Part shown: one piece after another, positions 31,431-43,260 of the stretch
Position numbering within the stretch: the stretch's first letter is position 1
How the letters are laid out: every line of letters begins with the position of its first letter
Assembly (NCBI GenBank): GCA_035578175.1
Contig: JAQMRL010000021.1
Coordinates: 5,548,038-5,612,037, forward strand
DNA from: Catonia carolina
Taxonomy: Eukaryota > Arthropoda > Insecta > Hemiptera > Achilidae
Length of the DNA stretch: 64,000 bases
Reading direction: 5' to 3'
The notes under the pieces: model-generated
The model's database searches: none
What the model was told of the DNA's origin: nothing
Seen by the model: the letters and a program-made list of their open reading frames with translations, nothing else
Translations under genes and position numbers: made by a program

Positions 31431-32020
31431 CACCAAATACGTACAGCACTGAGCTGAGCTATATGAATAAACAGACAGTGAGTCGAGTTGAGGGTGACTT
31501 TTGCCTCACTCCTTCGCACAAAGAACGTTGTGTTTGCGCGTGCATCAACCTGAACATTCATGCATCCGTTTCCACAAACAAATTTTTGTCATGTGTCTAA
31601 TCTTTGTTTCGTACGCCCATGGTAAAATTGTTACAGTACAGTAGAATGGTATTTTATAACCACTTGTCTCAGGGTTGTTGTAGTATAGTATGAAAGAATA
31701 ATGACCCCCTTTCCGCACCTGTCTCCTGCACCCTCACAAACAGAGGCAGAGTTTGATGCAATCTAATATGTGTATAGTTTCCATGCAGCGTTTAGGTAGC
31801 TCTTACTATGATGCGACTAGAGAAAAGTGGTGTAGTCGTGGAGGAGATGTATAAGTCAGCTCTGTTTGGAGAGCGAGCTGTGTGGGGAGAAACACTCGGT
31901 GTGCTGGTGTGCTGGTCATTGAAAATGAAAGAGGTGGTAGCTGACCGCTCAGTTAAAAAAGCTAGCTCGTTTGTGCGACTCGCTCATGAGCGTTTCGTCA
32001 CAACTGTGCACTGTCTAGTA
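31431..32020. other. Stretch with no recognised gene
   Basis: A 105-codon frame (31808-32125) runs into the foldback element and has no family motif. Nothing else can be supported. Confidence 0.45.
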
Positions 32021-32022
32021 TA

Positions 32023-33032
32023 CAGGGTGATTCATGAAGTTCTCCCCCCACTTCTACAGCACATTGTACTAGTAAAAATAATGAAAAAATGTTATATAAA
32101 CATAGGTCCGAAAACGCTTCGTTAGCGAGTTACAGCTAGCGAAAGTTTCGCCTGGATTTCAGTTCACCAGGTGAAATGAGGTCTTCCTGGAATTGTGGTA
32201 AGGTAGATTAAGGGGCAAATTCAATCATTTCTTATGGTTTTTGATCTGATAAATTGAATAAAACAGGTCCCAGATCTGTAAGTTAAATAGTTTTTAAGAA
32301 AACCAGTGTCAAATGCAAAAAATGGAGTGAAAAACACATTTTTTCATCTTTGGGCAAGGATAACTGTGTTATTTCACCAAGAAACAGTTAAAATTTTTCA
32401 ATAAAACATGTAGAAAATTTTATTCTGAACAAACCGGTGTAAATTAAGTACACAGAAAGCGAATAGATGTTTGATTAAATGAGTTTTTATTCATAAGAGT
32501 ACAAAGTAAAATTAACCGGAAAAACTAAAATGAAAAAATGTGTTTTTTCACTCCATTTTTTTGCATTTGACACTGGTTTTCTCAAAAACTATTCGCTTTC
32601 TGTGTACTTTATTTACACCGGTTTGTTCAGAATAAAATTTTCTACATTTTTTATTGAAAATTTTTAACTGTTTCTTGGTGAAATAACAAAATTATTCTTG
32701 CCCAAAGATGAAAAAATGTGATTTTCACTCCATTTTTTGCATTTGACACTGGTTTTCTCAAAAACTATTTAACTTACAGTTCTGGGACCTGTTTTATTCA
32801 ATTTATCAGATCAAAAACCATAAGAAATGATTGAATTCGCCCCTTAATCTACCTTACCACAATTCCAGGAAGACCTCATTTCACCTGGTGAACTGAAATC
32901 CAGGCGAAACTTTCGCTAGCTGTAACTCGCTAACGAAGCGTTTTCGGACCTATGTTTATATAACATTTCTTCATTATTTTTACTAGTACAATGTGCTGTA
33001 GAAGTGGGGGGAGAACTTCATGAATCACCCTG
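32023..33032. mobile_element. Second foldback element (about 1.0 kb)
   Basis: Arms 32023-32468 and about 32589-33032 are near-perfect inverted copies. Ends are CAGGGTGATTCATGAAG with TA on both sides. Inside, TTAGCGAGTTACAGCTAGCG matches the foldback at 4112, placing both in one family. The loop carries an extra copy of the CACTCCATTTTTTTGCATTT arm segment. Confidence 0.9.
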
Positions 33033-33074
33033 TATGTAACAAAACTATCAGTTGTAGTGTTGTGGTTAAAACCT

Positions 33075-33292
33075 CTTAAATCCTGAGGTCCTCAAATGAG
33101 GACCTTTGTTTTTGTCGATTAATTTTATTTTAATCACATACAGCTGATTTTGAAACCTGGCTACCTTAAATATGGATAATCCCTAGTTAAGGTTTGAGAA
33201 AACCATGATTTTTAAATGAAGTTAATTGTGCTAAAAATGCAATAAATCGATAAAAACAAATGTCCTCATAAGAGTACCTCAGGATTGAATCT
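33075..33292. mobile_element. Small MITE-like inverted repeat element
   Basis: Ends ATCCTGAGGTCCTCAAATGA and, inverted, ATCCTGAGGTACTCTTATGA, each continuing GGAC. TTAA lies at or near both borders, which would fit a piggyBac-type MITE, but the right border has six extra bases. Confidence 0.5.
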
Positions 33293-33339
33293 TAAACGTG
33301 TAACGTGTTTCATTTTGTGCTGTTGTAGTGAATAAAGTT

Positions 33340-33697
33340 CTGTGTCCAACTAAGATGGCGCTACATCACCACACATCTAACATTTCAATGGCCAAAGAGG
33401 TGAAGGAGAGGATTAGCAATGGCCAAAGAGGTATTTGGCAGGAAAAGATGGATTTTGCATCCATTTTGTGGGGTTGATTTGGAATTATGGATGAGATTGG
33501 TGAAATGCTTTGTTTGGAGTATGGCCACATATGGAGCAGAGATGTGGACTTTGTGGAGGCAGGATGAGAGGGGGTTTGAGTCCCTGGAAATGTGAATTTG
33601 GAGAAGGATGGAAAGGGTAAGTAAAGAAGTGGTGCTTCACAGAGTAGGGGTGAAGAGGGAGCTGACGGAGACGGTGAGATGGAGAAAACACAGGAGG
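33340..33697 (+). pseudogene. LINE reverse transcriptase C-terminal region, degenerate
   Basis: The + strand reads ISMAKEVKERISNGQRG, then LVKCFVWSMATYGAEMWTLW, RQDERGFESLEM, a stop in place of Trp, and IWRRMERVSKEVVLHRVGVK. LVKCxxWSVxxYGxExWTL...FExWxWRRMxxV is a standard post-polymerase motif of insect LINEs. The frame is broken by a stop and it joins the oppositely oriented LINE at 33698. Confidence 0.82.
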
Positions 33698-34110
33698 TAT
33701 TTTTTTTTTTTTTGCGCCCTGGAGACTCCTGGAGGAGTATAGGACATGTCAGATATAACACAATGAATCACTACTATCAAGAAAGAAATTCTTGTATGCT
33801 ATAAAAAGTTTCACCGATCAAGTAATTTTTCAAATTTTTTTTTAAAGGAATTCAAATCCTCACAACATTTTAAAAATTGGGGTAATTTATTCATGAATTT
33901 TCTCCCTGCATAAGTAGGTTTTTGTTCAAACAATTTTGTGGAGTGATTAGCCACATAATAATCATTCCTGTTTCTCGTGTTATGATTGTGAACATTTAAA
34001 TTCTGCATAAAATTATTTTGCCTAACATACATATCATATCACCTGAAAAATGTAGAGAGAGGGAACTATAAGCAATTTAAGCTCCTTAAATAGGGGGCTG
34101 GGTGATATCG
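33698..34110 (-). pseudogene. LINE 3' end, different family, with poly-A
   Basis: The minus strand reads MYVRQNNFMQNLNVHNHNTR, NRNDYYVANHSTKLFEQKPT and YAGRKFMNKLPQFLK, then FKKKFEKLLDRETFYSI and QEFLS before a stop. The HxxNTRxxxxxxxPxHxTxLFxxxPxYxGxKxFNxLP pattern is a common C-terminus of CR1/jockey-like LINEs. The T-run at 33699-33710 is its poly-A tail, after a GGAGTCTCCAGGGCGC segment. Confidence 0.8.
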
Positions 34111-34249
34111 ATGTCTGCTTACAGACATGCTGGAGGGACCAGTTAAGGGGAACACTATACCTCCTATCTAACCCATTTTAAATTGACCTCTTTTTAGGTA
34201 AACGTTTCTAAGAAACCGTTAAGAGTTATGGCTTTAATTTTTTTATAAC

Positions 34250-35088
34250 GTTACAAGTTACAACTAGCTTTACAACTTATAATATATAAATTTTTGCGCT
34301 AAAATGCATATTAAAGCCGTAATCTTAAAAAAACAATTATTTTACGTGAAAACAGCCTCACCAAGAATTACAGTAAACATGGAGCCCACCTTATCTTGTA
34401 GATAGAGCAGGGGTTCTCAACCTTTCAGGCTCTGTGCCTCCCTAAGTAGACTGACATTTTGTCACGCCTCCCCTGTACTATTACCCCCTTATATGGTCAA
34501 CACAAGTAGGCCAACTTAGTAGAATTTAAATTTGTAACTATAGCGAGTTTAGGGGTGGGATAAAGGTTAGACTTGCAGGTAATACAATTAAGTATTTGAT
34601 AACTTTTTACAAAATCTTTAATACTACCTTCAATACATTTTTGAACATACAGTCAAATCACAGAACCAAAAAACTTAAAATATAATTGTTTACGAAATCT
34701 TCAAACTATAACATTGAGTGTTGTACAATAAAATAATGGTGTTTGAAATATAAAGGTAGGAAATAACCTGCGTTAATCATAGCTTTTTTTTCTATTCTAA
34801 TACGATGACGCCCCCCTTGAAAATATTCTACGCTCCCCCAGGGGGGGCGCCCCCCAGGTTGAGAACCCCTGTTGTAGAGGATAAAAAATTAGTAAATGAG
34901 GCGATTTTTAAAAAAACATAGGATCAGTTTTTGAGAAAATCGCAAAAACGTGAAAAATTACACGAATAAACTACTACTTCCGGTTGATCGATTTTGATGA
35001 AAATGTTCGCATCAGGTCCCCAGTAGTGGTGTCTAACTTAATTTTTAAGTTTCAAGTTCGTACAATGATCCATTCTTGATATATCCTG

Positions 35089-35129
<41 letters not shown>

Positions 35130-35261
35130 CAATCGCTAAAAACATGTTTTTTGGATTCAGGCGGTCTGAAAACATGTAGATCCGGTGAAAACTCAATTTC
35201 TTAAAATCGACATGAAAACAATACTTTCCTTCCTATGTATTCATATAGGCAAGAGAAAGTA
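34250..35261 (+). mobile_element. HINE copy, 5'-truncated, split by hAT MITE
   Basis: Enters in the second internal module (TTTTTGCGCTAAAATGCATA) and runs to ATATAGGCAAGAGAAAGTA. Short (CA)n at about 35091-35126. Confidence 0.88.
34408..34871. mobile_element. hAT MITE (464 bp)
   Basis: Ends CAGGGGTTCTCAACCTTTC and the complement CAGGGGTTCTCAACCTGG. It contains C-rich GCCTCCC and GGGGGGGCGCC blocks. The flanks TTGTAGATAGAG and TTGTAGAG suggest an altered 8-bp duplication. Confidence 0.85.
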
Positions 35262-35483
35262 CCAAGTGTTGTTTTTGGCATACAAAGAAATGAAATGTTC
35301 GTAGATTGGGAACTGTCAACTTATCAACGAGACATTACGCGTTTTCTTGTGCAGGGACTTTTGTGACTCTTATCAGAATATGGCATAGGGTGAAGAAATT
35401 CACAGAAACTGTGAATCACTCATAATAAGCATGCTAAATTGCAAGAAAATAATTATAAATTACAAAGGGTGTCATACTAAATA

Positions 35484-36401
35484 CAAGGTGTGGCTATTAA
35501 ATAATGAGACTGACGTAAAAAAATTATATTTTTATTTTTTACATAATCACTTATTGTCACCTTCAATATACACTCCTTCTCTATCCCTACAACGCTCCAT
35601 GCGAATTTTCCATTGTTGGAAACAGTGCTGGAAGTCATCTTCTGTTAGCTCCTTCAGGACACGTGCCGCTTTCTATTTTACAGCTTCCACAGACTCAAAT
35701 CTTGTCCCTTTGAATGCAGATTTCACCTTAGGGAACAGGTAGTAGATAATAAGATGTGATGAAAAATGTGGTTTTTTACTTATGATCTGGAAATGAAGCG
35801 CGCCAATCCTTGCACTGGAAGAGCTGAACTAGCTCGAATGAGCAAGTCAAAATTTAAAGCAATGATGATTATTTTTTTGATAACCATGGGATTGTATACC
35901 TTCACTGGGTTCCCGAAGGTCAAAAGATTAATCTATATTACTACCTTCAGGTACTTTCTTAACTACGTCAGGCAAAGAGTAAGGAAAAAACGCCCTGAAA
36001 TGTGGGAGGACAAATCATGGGTTCTCCACCAAGACAATGTGCCAGCTCATTTCGTGTTATCTGTCAAGAGGTTCATAGCCAAGTACAGCATCTCAGTGTT
36101 AGAACATTCACCTTATTCACCAGATCTTGCACCATGTGACTTCTACCTGTCCCCTAAGGTGAAATCTGCATTAAAAGGGATAAGATTTCAGTCTGTGGAA
36201 GCTGTAAAAGTGAAAGCGGGACGTGTTCTGAAGGAGCTAAAGAAGATGACTTCCAGCCCTGTTTCCAACAATGAAAAGTCGCATGGAGCGTTGTAGGGAT
36301 AGAGAAGGAATGTATATTGAAGGTGACAATAAGTGATTAGGTATAAAATAAAAATAAAATTGTTTACAACGTCAGTCTCGTTGTTTAATAGCCACACCTC
36401 G
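35484..36401 (+). mobile_element. Mariner element with its 3' end duplicated in inverse orientation
   Basis: Outer ends CAAGGTGTGGCTATTAAA and the complement CGAGGTGTGGCTATTAAA, TA on both sides (35482-35483 and 36402-36403). The left arm 35484-35740 is an inverted copy of about 36147-36401 and includes transposase C-terminal coding sequence. The terminal repeats are thus about 255 bp instead of about 30. Confidence 0.9.
35758..36296 (+). pseudogene. Mariner transposase (DD34D), N-terminus lost
   Basis: The first catalytic Asp is visible in CDEK at 35758, one frameshift before WFFTYDLEMKRANP. Then ARMSKSKFKAMMIIFL, SWVLHQDNVPAHFVLSVKRF (second Asp), HSPYSPDLAPCDFYLSPKVK (third Asp, 34 residues after the second) and GIRFQSVEAVKVKAGRVLKE. 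Spacing and motifs identify mariner. The DNA-binding N-terminal half is missing, replaced by the inverted 3' copy. The frame is otherwise open for 176 codons. It cannot bind its ends, so is inactive. Confidence 0.9.
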
Positions 36402-36421
36402 TATTATTACCAAAATAAAAA

Positions 36422-37394
36422 TCTGGTGTGAAACACTCACACAACTTTCTCTTGCCAATGCAAATAATTAATAATAAACCTAACATTATTAATAAAATAT
36501 TAGAAATAAACAAAAACTAACGTCAAAAACATAACCTTATTTTAATCATGAGTGAATGACGCAAAATGACAATCGAACTCAGTTTGGCTTAAAAATACAG
36601 AAAATCACGCTTTCACGCTAAACTAGGCTCTGTAGAGAAAAATGCTATAAACAAAAGTTGTAGATCTTTTAATTTTCTATAAATTTAATTATATACACTT
36701 TTGTCGTAAAATGCATACTAAGACCGAAATGTTAAAAAAATCGATTTTTCTCACGTTTTCGTGAGAAAAAAACAGAAAATCGCAAATTACCGCTAAACTA
36801 AGCGTTATACAAAAAAATGTTTGAAACAGAAGTTGTAGGTTTTTAAATTCTCTACAACTTTTATTATATAAGTTTTTGCGCTAAAATTTATATTAAAGCC
36901 GTAATCTTAAAAAAACAACGTTTTTACGTGAAAACAGCCTCACCGAGAATTTCAGCAGACATGGCGCCTACCCTATCTTGTAGAGAATCAAAAATTGAGT
37001 AAAATAGGCGATTTTAAAAAAAATCGTAGGACCAGTTTTTGAGAAAATCGCAAAAAACTGAAAAATTATACGAATAAACTAAGTTACTACTACTTCCGGT
37101 TGACCGATTTTGATGAAAATGTTCGTGTCGCGTCCGGTAGTGGTATGTAACTTAAGTTTCAAGTTCGTACGATGTTCCGTTCTTGAGATATTCTGTTCAC
37201 ACACAGACACACACACAGACACACACACACACAGACACACACACACACACACACACACAGACCAATCGCTAAAAACATGTTTTTTGGGTTCAGGGGGTCT
37301 GAAAACGTATAGATCCGGTGAAAACTCGATTTCGAAAAATTGACATGAAAACAATACTTTCCTTCCTATATATTCATATAGGCAAGAGAAAGTA
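36422..37394 (+). mobile_element. HINE copy, full-length (973 bp)
   Basis: Nearly identical in layout to 7829-8806, including the CACAGACACACA-type interruptions of the microsatellite (about 37198-37260). Confidence 0.92.
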
Positions 37395-37577
37395 ATAGTC
37401 CGTACATTAAGCTAATGTGCTGCTACCATCGGAAATTATTGGAACTACTTGTATTTTCTAAAATGTACTAAATACAGTACGTTGTCAAAGGATTATTTTA
37501 TTGTTTTTTTATTCGATCCGAAAACAAATAGACAACAAAAAATCTTAATACTATTAACATTACATAACAAACAATCC

Positions 37578-37656
37578 TCCGGGTTAGTATGGTGGTAAAG
37601 TTGTCTGTTTAACAGGTGATTTACGGTGACAAAGTTCCGTGGTTCGAATCCTAGAA
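37578..37656 (+). mobile_element. SINE3 head fragment, diverged
   Basis: GTTAGTATGGTGGTAAAGTTG, a halved palindrome and GGTTCGAATCC (B box). Confidence 0.65.
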
Positions 37657-37691
37657 AATACTGTTCATTTATTTTATTTTATTTTATTTAT

Positions 37692-38103
37692 TACGTTCTC
37701 TGGCCTAAATGAATATAACATAAAAGGAAAGTATTGTTTTCAAGTCGATTTTTCGAAATCAAGTTTTCACCGGATTTACACGTTTTCAGAACCCCTGAAT
37801 CCAAAAAAAAACATGTTATTACTAATTGGTCTATGTGTTTGTGAACAAAATAACTCATGAACGGAACATTGTCTGAAGTTGAAACTAGAAACTTAAGTTA
37901 GGTACCCGATAAAAACATTTTCATAAAAATCGGTCAACTGGAAGTAGTTTTTCTTTTATTTTTTCAATTTTTCCGATATTTTTTCCTACGTTTTTTTAAA
38001 ATCGTCTCATTTACTACATTTTTTATGCTCTACAAGAAAGGGTAGGCGCCATGTCTGCTGCGATTCTTGGAGAGGCTTTGCTTTCGTAGAAAAATATGTT
38101 TTT
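37692..38103 (-). mobile_element. HINE right-half fragment with minimal microsatellite
   Basis: The slot that holds TG repeats elsewhere is only GGTCTATGTGTTTGTGAAC. Ends at the TTTTTTTAC border with the next copy. Confidence 0.85.
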
Positions 38104-38104
38104 T

Positions 38105-38237
38105 TACTTTCTCTTGCCTATGTGAATTTATATAGGAAAGAAAGTATTGTTTTCATGTAGATTTTTCGAAATCGAGTTTTCACCGGATCTACACGTTGTC
38201 AAACCCCGTGAACCCAAAAAACATGTTTTTAGCGATT

Positions 38238-38291
<54 letters not shown>

Positions 38292-39071
38292 CGTGAACAG
38301 AATATCTCACGAACAGAACATCGTACGAACTTGAAACTTGAAACTTAAGTTACATATCACTACCGGACCCGACACAAACAATTTCATCAAAATCGGTCAA
38401 CCGGAAGTAGTAGTTTATTAGTGTATTTTTTTCACTTTTTTGCAATTTTCTCAAAACTGGCCCTAAGATTTTTTTTTAAATCGCCTTATTTACTAAATGT
38501 TTTATGCTCTACAAGATAGGGTAGGCGCCATGTCTGCTGAAATTCTTTGGGAGATAGTTTTCTCGTAAAAAAATTGTTTTTTTTAAATTGTAACTTTAAT
38601 ACGCATTTTATCGCAAAAATGTATTTAATTAAAGTTATAGAGAATTTAAAATCCTACAACATATATTTTCAACATTTTTTTGTATAACGCATAATTTAGC
38701 GGTAATAAGCGATTTTCTGTTTTTCTCACAAAAACGTGTAAAAAATCTATTTTTTTTAGATTTCAGCCTTAGTATGCATTTTACGATAAAAGTTTATATA
38801 ATCAAATTTATCGGAAATTAAAATATCTAAAACTTTTATATAAAGCATTTGCTCTATAGAGCATAGTTTGGCGTGAAAGAGTGATTTTCCGTATTTTTAA
38901 GCCAAACTGAGGTTGATTTTCATTTTGCGTCTTTCACTCATGATTAAACTAAGGTTATTTTTTTTGAGGTTAGTTTATTTGTTTATTTCTAATGTTTTAT
39001 TACTAATGTTAGGTTATATTGTTCATTATTTGCTTTGGTATGAGATAGTTGTGTGAGTGTTTCACACCAGA
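38105..39071 (-). mobile_element. HINE copy, full-length, in head-to-tail series
   Basis: TG tract at about 38242-38290. Its left end joins the next copy through GATTTTTACTTTCTC with no spacer. Confidence 0.9.
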
Positions 39072-39075
39072 TTTT

Positions 39076-39207
39076 TACTTTCTCTTGCCTATATGAATAT
39101 ATAGAAAGGAAAGTATTGTTTTCATGTCGACTATTTCGAAATCGAGTTTTCACCGGATCTACACGTTTTCAGACCCCCTGAAACAAAAAAACATGTTTTT
39201 AGCGATT

Positions 39208-39277
<70 letters not shown>

Positions 39278-40082
39278 CGCGCGCGCGTGTGTTGTGTGTG
39301 TGTATGTGTTAACAGAATATCTCAAGAACGAAACATCGTACGAACTTGAAACTTGAAACTTAATTTACATACCACTACCGGATCCGACACGAACATTTTC
39401 ATCAAAATCGGTAAACCGGAAGTAGTAGTTTATTCGTGTAATTTTACACTTTTTTGCGATTTTCTCAAAAACTGGTCCTACGATTTTTTTAAAAATCGCC
39501 TTATTTACTTAATGTTTTATGCTCTACAAGATAAGGTAGGCGCCATGTCTACTGAAATTCTTTGGGAGGTTGTTTTCTCGTAAAAAAATTGTTTTTTTTA
39601 ATTGTAACTTTAATAAGCATTTTATCGCTAAAATGTGTTTAATTAAAGTTATAGAGATATTAAAATCCTATAACTTAAATTTCTAGAAAATTTTTTATAA
39701 CGCATAATTTAGTAGTAATAAGCGATTTTCTGTTTTCTCACGAAAACGTTTAAAAAATCTATTATTTTAAGATTTCGGCCTTAGTATGCATTGTACGACA
39801 AAAGTGTATATAATCAAATTAATAGGAACTTAAAAGATCTACAACTATTCCTTCTAGCATTTTCTGTAGAGAGCCTAGTTTAGCGTGAAAGAGTGATTTT
39901 CCGTATTTTTAAGCCAAACTAAGGTTGATTTTCATTTTGCGTAATTCACTCATGATTAAACTAAGGTTATTTTTTTGAGGTTAGTTTTTTTGTTTATTTC
40001 TAATGTTTTATTACTAATGTTAGGTTATATTGTTAATTATTTGCATTGGTAAGAGAAACTTGTGTGAGTGTTTCACACCAGA
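39076..40082 (-). mobile_element. HINE copy, full-length, in head-to-tail series
   Basis: TG/CG tract at about 39208-39303, including a 20-bp GC-alternating run. Followed by the spacer at 40091. Confidence 0.9.
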
Positions 40083-40090
40083 TTTTTTTT

Positions 40091-40249
40091 AAGATTGCGA
40101 TGCATTTTAGCGCATAAGTCATTAAGTTTATAAAATGTATTCGGTGATTAGACAAAAGTTCATTACAGTGTATGTTGATTTTTATTAATTAATAGCTGAT
40201 GTAAAAACCAGTGCAAATAAATGCATTAAGCTTAATGAAAAGCTGTTTT
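40091..40249 (+). repeat. Spacer repeat, copy 1 of 3 (about 160 bp)
   Basis: AAGATTGCGATGCATTTTAG through TAATGAAAAGCTGTTTT. Also at 41278-41438 and 42319-42477, each time between HINE copies. Confidence 0.92.
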
Positions 40250-40384
40250 TACTTTCTCTTGCCTATATGAATATATAGGAAGGAAATTATTGTTTTCATG
40301 TCGATTTTTCAAAATAGAGTTTTCACCGGATCTATACGTTTTCAGACCCCCTGAACCCAAAAAACATGTTTTTAGCGATTGGTC

Positions 40385-40478
<94 letters not shown>

Positions 40479-41271
40479 CGCGCGCTGTGTGAACAGAATA
40501 TCTCAATAACAGAACATCGTACAAACTTGAAACTTAGAACTTAAGCTACATACCACTACCGGATCCGACACGAACATTTTCATCAAAATCGGTCAACCGA
40601 AAGTGGTAGTTTATTCGTATAATTTTTCAGTTTTTTGCGATTTTCTCAAAAACTGTTCCTACGATTATTTTTAAAATCGCCTAATTTACTAATTTTTTTA
40701 TGCTCTATAAGATAGGGTAGGCACCATGTTGGCTAAAATTCTTGGTAAGGCTGTTTTTACGTTAAAAAAATGTTGTTTTAAGATTACGGCTTTAATATGC
40801 ATTTTAGCGCAAAAATTTATTTAATAAAATTTGTAGAAAATGGAAAATTCCAAAACTTTTATTTCAAACGTTTTTTTGTATAACGGTTAGTTTACCGGTA
40901 ATTAGCAATTTTCTGTTTTTTTCTCACGATAACGTGTGAAAAATTAATTGTTTAAAATTTTGGTCTTAGTATCCTCTTTACGACAAAAGTGTATATAATC
41001 AAATTTATAGGAAATTACAAGATGTACAACTTTTATTTAGAGCATTTTTCTCTACTAAGGCTAGTTTAGTGTGGAAGAGTGATTTTTCGTATTTTAAGCC
41101 AAACTGAGGTTAATTTTCAATTTGCGTCTTTCACTCATGATTAAAATAAGGTTATATTTATTCAGGTTAGTTTTTTTTTTGTTTATTTCTTATGTTTTAT
41201 TATTAATGTTAGGTTATATTGTTCATTGTTTGCTTTGGCAAGAGAAACTTGTGTGAGTGTTTCACACCAGA
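40250..41271 (-). mobile_element. HINE copy, full-length, between spacer copies 1 and 2
   Basis: TG tract of about 100 bp at 40385-40480. Both borders are intact. Confidence 0.92.
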
Positions 41272-41277
41272 TTTTTT

Positions 41278-41438
41278 AAGATTGCGATGCATTTTAGCGC
41301 AAAACTCATTAAGTTTATAAAATGTACTCGGTGATTAGAACATAAGTTCATTATAGTGTATGTTGATTTTTATTAATAAATAGCTGATGTAAAAACCAGT
41401 GCAAATAAATGCATTAAGCTTAATGAAAAGCTGTTTTT
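41278..41438 (+). repeat. Spacer repeat, copy 2 of 3
   Basis: Close copy of 40091-40249. Confidence 0.92.
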
Positions 41439-41952
41439 ACTTTCTCTTGCCTATATGAATATATTATTATTTTTTTTTATTCCTAATTTGTGTACGTTGC
41501 AATCTGTTCAATTTAGAACAATAAGCAACCCCATGACCCAATGAGATGAGGATGATGTGTATGACGTGTAAATGAGACTCTGTAGTCTTGTACAGACCCA
41601 GGTCGACCATTCCTGAGAGAGTATGGTTAATTGAACCCCAAACATCAAAGTACTTCGGTAACCACTGTCTAGTATTCAAATCCGTATAAAAGTAACTACC
41701 TTTACTAGGATTTGAACCAGGAACCTTCGTCTCCGAAAATCAGCTGTTAAACAGCTGATTTTGGCAACGACTGTACCTCTAGACCAACCCGGTGGGTTAT
41801 ATGAATATATAGGAAGGAAATTATTGTTTTCATGTCGATTTTAAGAAATCCACCCTTCACCGGATCTACACGTTTTCAGACACTCTCAACCCACACGAAC
41901 ATGTTTTTAGCGATTGGTCTGCGCGCGCGCGCGCGCGCACAGACCAATAGAA

Positions 41953-42009
<57 letters not shown>

Positions 42010-42037
42010 CGTGCGTGCGCGCGTGTGTGTGTATGTG

Positions 42038-42069
<32 letters not shown>

Positions 42070-42318
42070 CGTGTGCGTGTGCGTGTGTGTGCTCAGAATA
42101 TCTCAAGAACGGAACATCGTACGAACTTGAAACTTAAGTTGCATACCACTACCGGACCCGACACGAACATTTACATCAAAATCGGTCAACCGGAAGTTTA
42201 CTCGTGTACTTTCTCACTTTTTTGCGATTTTCTCAAAAACTGGTTCTACGATTTTTTTAAAAATCGCCTTATTTACTAAATGTTTTATGCTCTACAAGAT
42301 AGGGTAGGCGCCATGTTT
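41439..42318 (-). mobile_element. HINE copy truncated at its left end, split by SINE3
   Basis: Right end at 41439; breaks off in GGTAGGCGCCATGTTT, directly joined to spacer copy 3. Complex TG/CG tract at about 41921-42090 with a duplicated AGACCAATAG-like flank. Confidence 0.9.
41466..41797 (-). mobile_element. SINE3, full-length
   Basis: T-run, body, B box complement, palindrome AATCAGCTGTT/AACAGCTGATT and head complement ACCAACCCGGTGGGTT. ATATGAATATAT from the HINE right end is duplicated around it. Confidence 0.9.
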
Positions 42319-42477
42319 GATTGCGATGCATTTTAGCGCAAAACTCATTAAGTTTATAAAATGTACTCGGTGATTAGAACAAAAGTTCATTATAGTGTAT
42401 GTTGATTTTTATTAATTAATAGCTGGTGTAAAAACCAGTGCAAATAAATTCATTAAGCTTAATGAAAAGCTGTTTTG
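42319..42477 (+). repeat. Spacer repeat, copy 3 of 3
   Basis: Copy of 40091-40249 that passes into the next direct repeat rather than another element. Confidence 0.9.
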
Positions 42478-42499
42478 TTCTTATATAAATCATTATTTA

Positions 42500-42665
42500 T
42501 TTATTTATATTGTAAAGTTTACTCATTTAGAGAAATGAAAAGGTTGTATTAAACACAAATATTATTTTAATCAACTATCGGATTGTTTGTATTCTGACAT
42601 TTCAAATTATTGCATTAATAATTTTACAGCACCTCATTTTCTTCATAATGAAGAGGCTTCTAATC
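42500..42665 (+). repeat. Long direct repeat, left copy (about 166 bp)
   Basis: TTTATATTGTAAAGTTTACTC through ATGAAGAGGCTTCTAATC, matching 43727-43899. Confidence 0.92.
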
Positions 42666-42667
42666 TT

Positions 42668-43213
42668 TACTTTCTCTTGCCTATATGAATATATAGGAAG
42701 GAAAGTATTGTTTTCATGTCGATTTTTCAATATCGAGTTTTCACCGGATCTACACGTTTCCAAACCCCTTGAATCCAAAAAAACATGTTTTAAGCGATTG
42801 GTCTGTATGTGTGTGTGTGTGTTGTGTGTGTGTGTGTGTGTGTGCGCGCGCGCGTGCGTACGTGCGTGCGTGCGTGTGTGTGTGTGTCTATATACAAAAT
42901 ATCTCAAGAACGAAACATCGTACGAACTTGAAACTTAAGTTACATACCACTACCGGACCCGATACGAACATTTTCATCAAAATCGGTCAACCGGAAGTAG
43001 TAGTTTATTCGTGTAATTTTTAACTTTTTTGCGATTTTCTCAAAAAAAATGGTCCTACAATTTTTTTTAAAATCGCCTGATTTACTAAATTTTTTATGCT
43101 CTAAAAGATAGGGTAGGCGCCATGTTTGCTGAAATTCCTGGTGAGGCTGTTTTCGCGTAAAGAATTTGTTTTTTTAAGATTACGGCTTTATTATGCATTT
43201 CAGCGCAAAAATG

Positions 43214-43260
<47 letters not shown>

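Noticed and set aside
31808..32125. 105-codon frame as a gene
   Set aside because: Its last third lies in the foldback element and nothing in the remainder resembles a known family.
33366..33761. 131-codon minus-strand Ser/Pro-rich frame
   Set aside because: It is antisense to a LINE reverse transcriptase remnant whose motifs are clear on the plus strand.
35431..35742. 103-codon forward frame at the left of the 35-kb mariner
   Set aside because: It is the antisense of the transposase C-terminus within the inverted left arm.
37079..37354. Recurring frame with PDLYVFRPPEPKKHVFSDWS before the repeat and [19 protein letters not shown] after it
   Set aside because: Present only because the HINE right region is repeated. 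It is interrupted at different places in different copies and carries no known motif.
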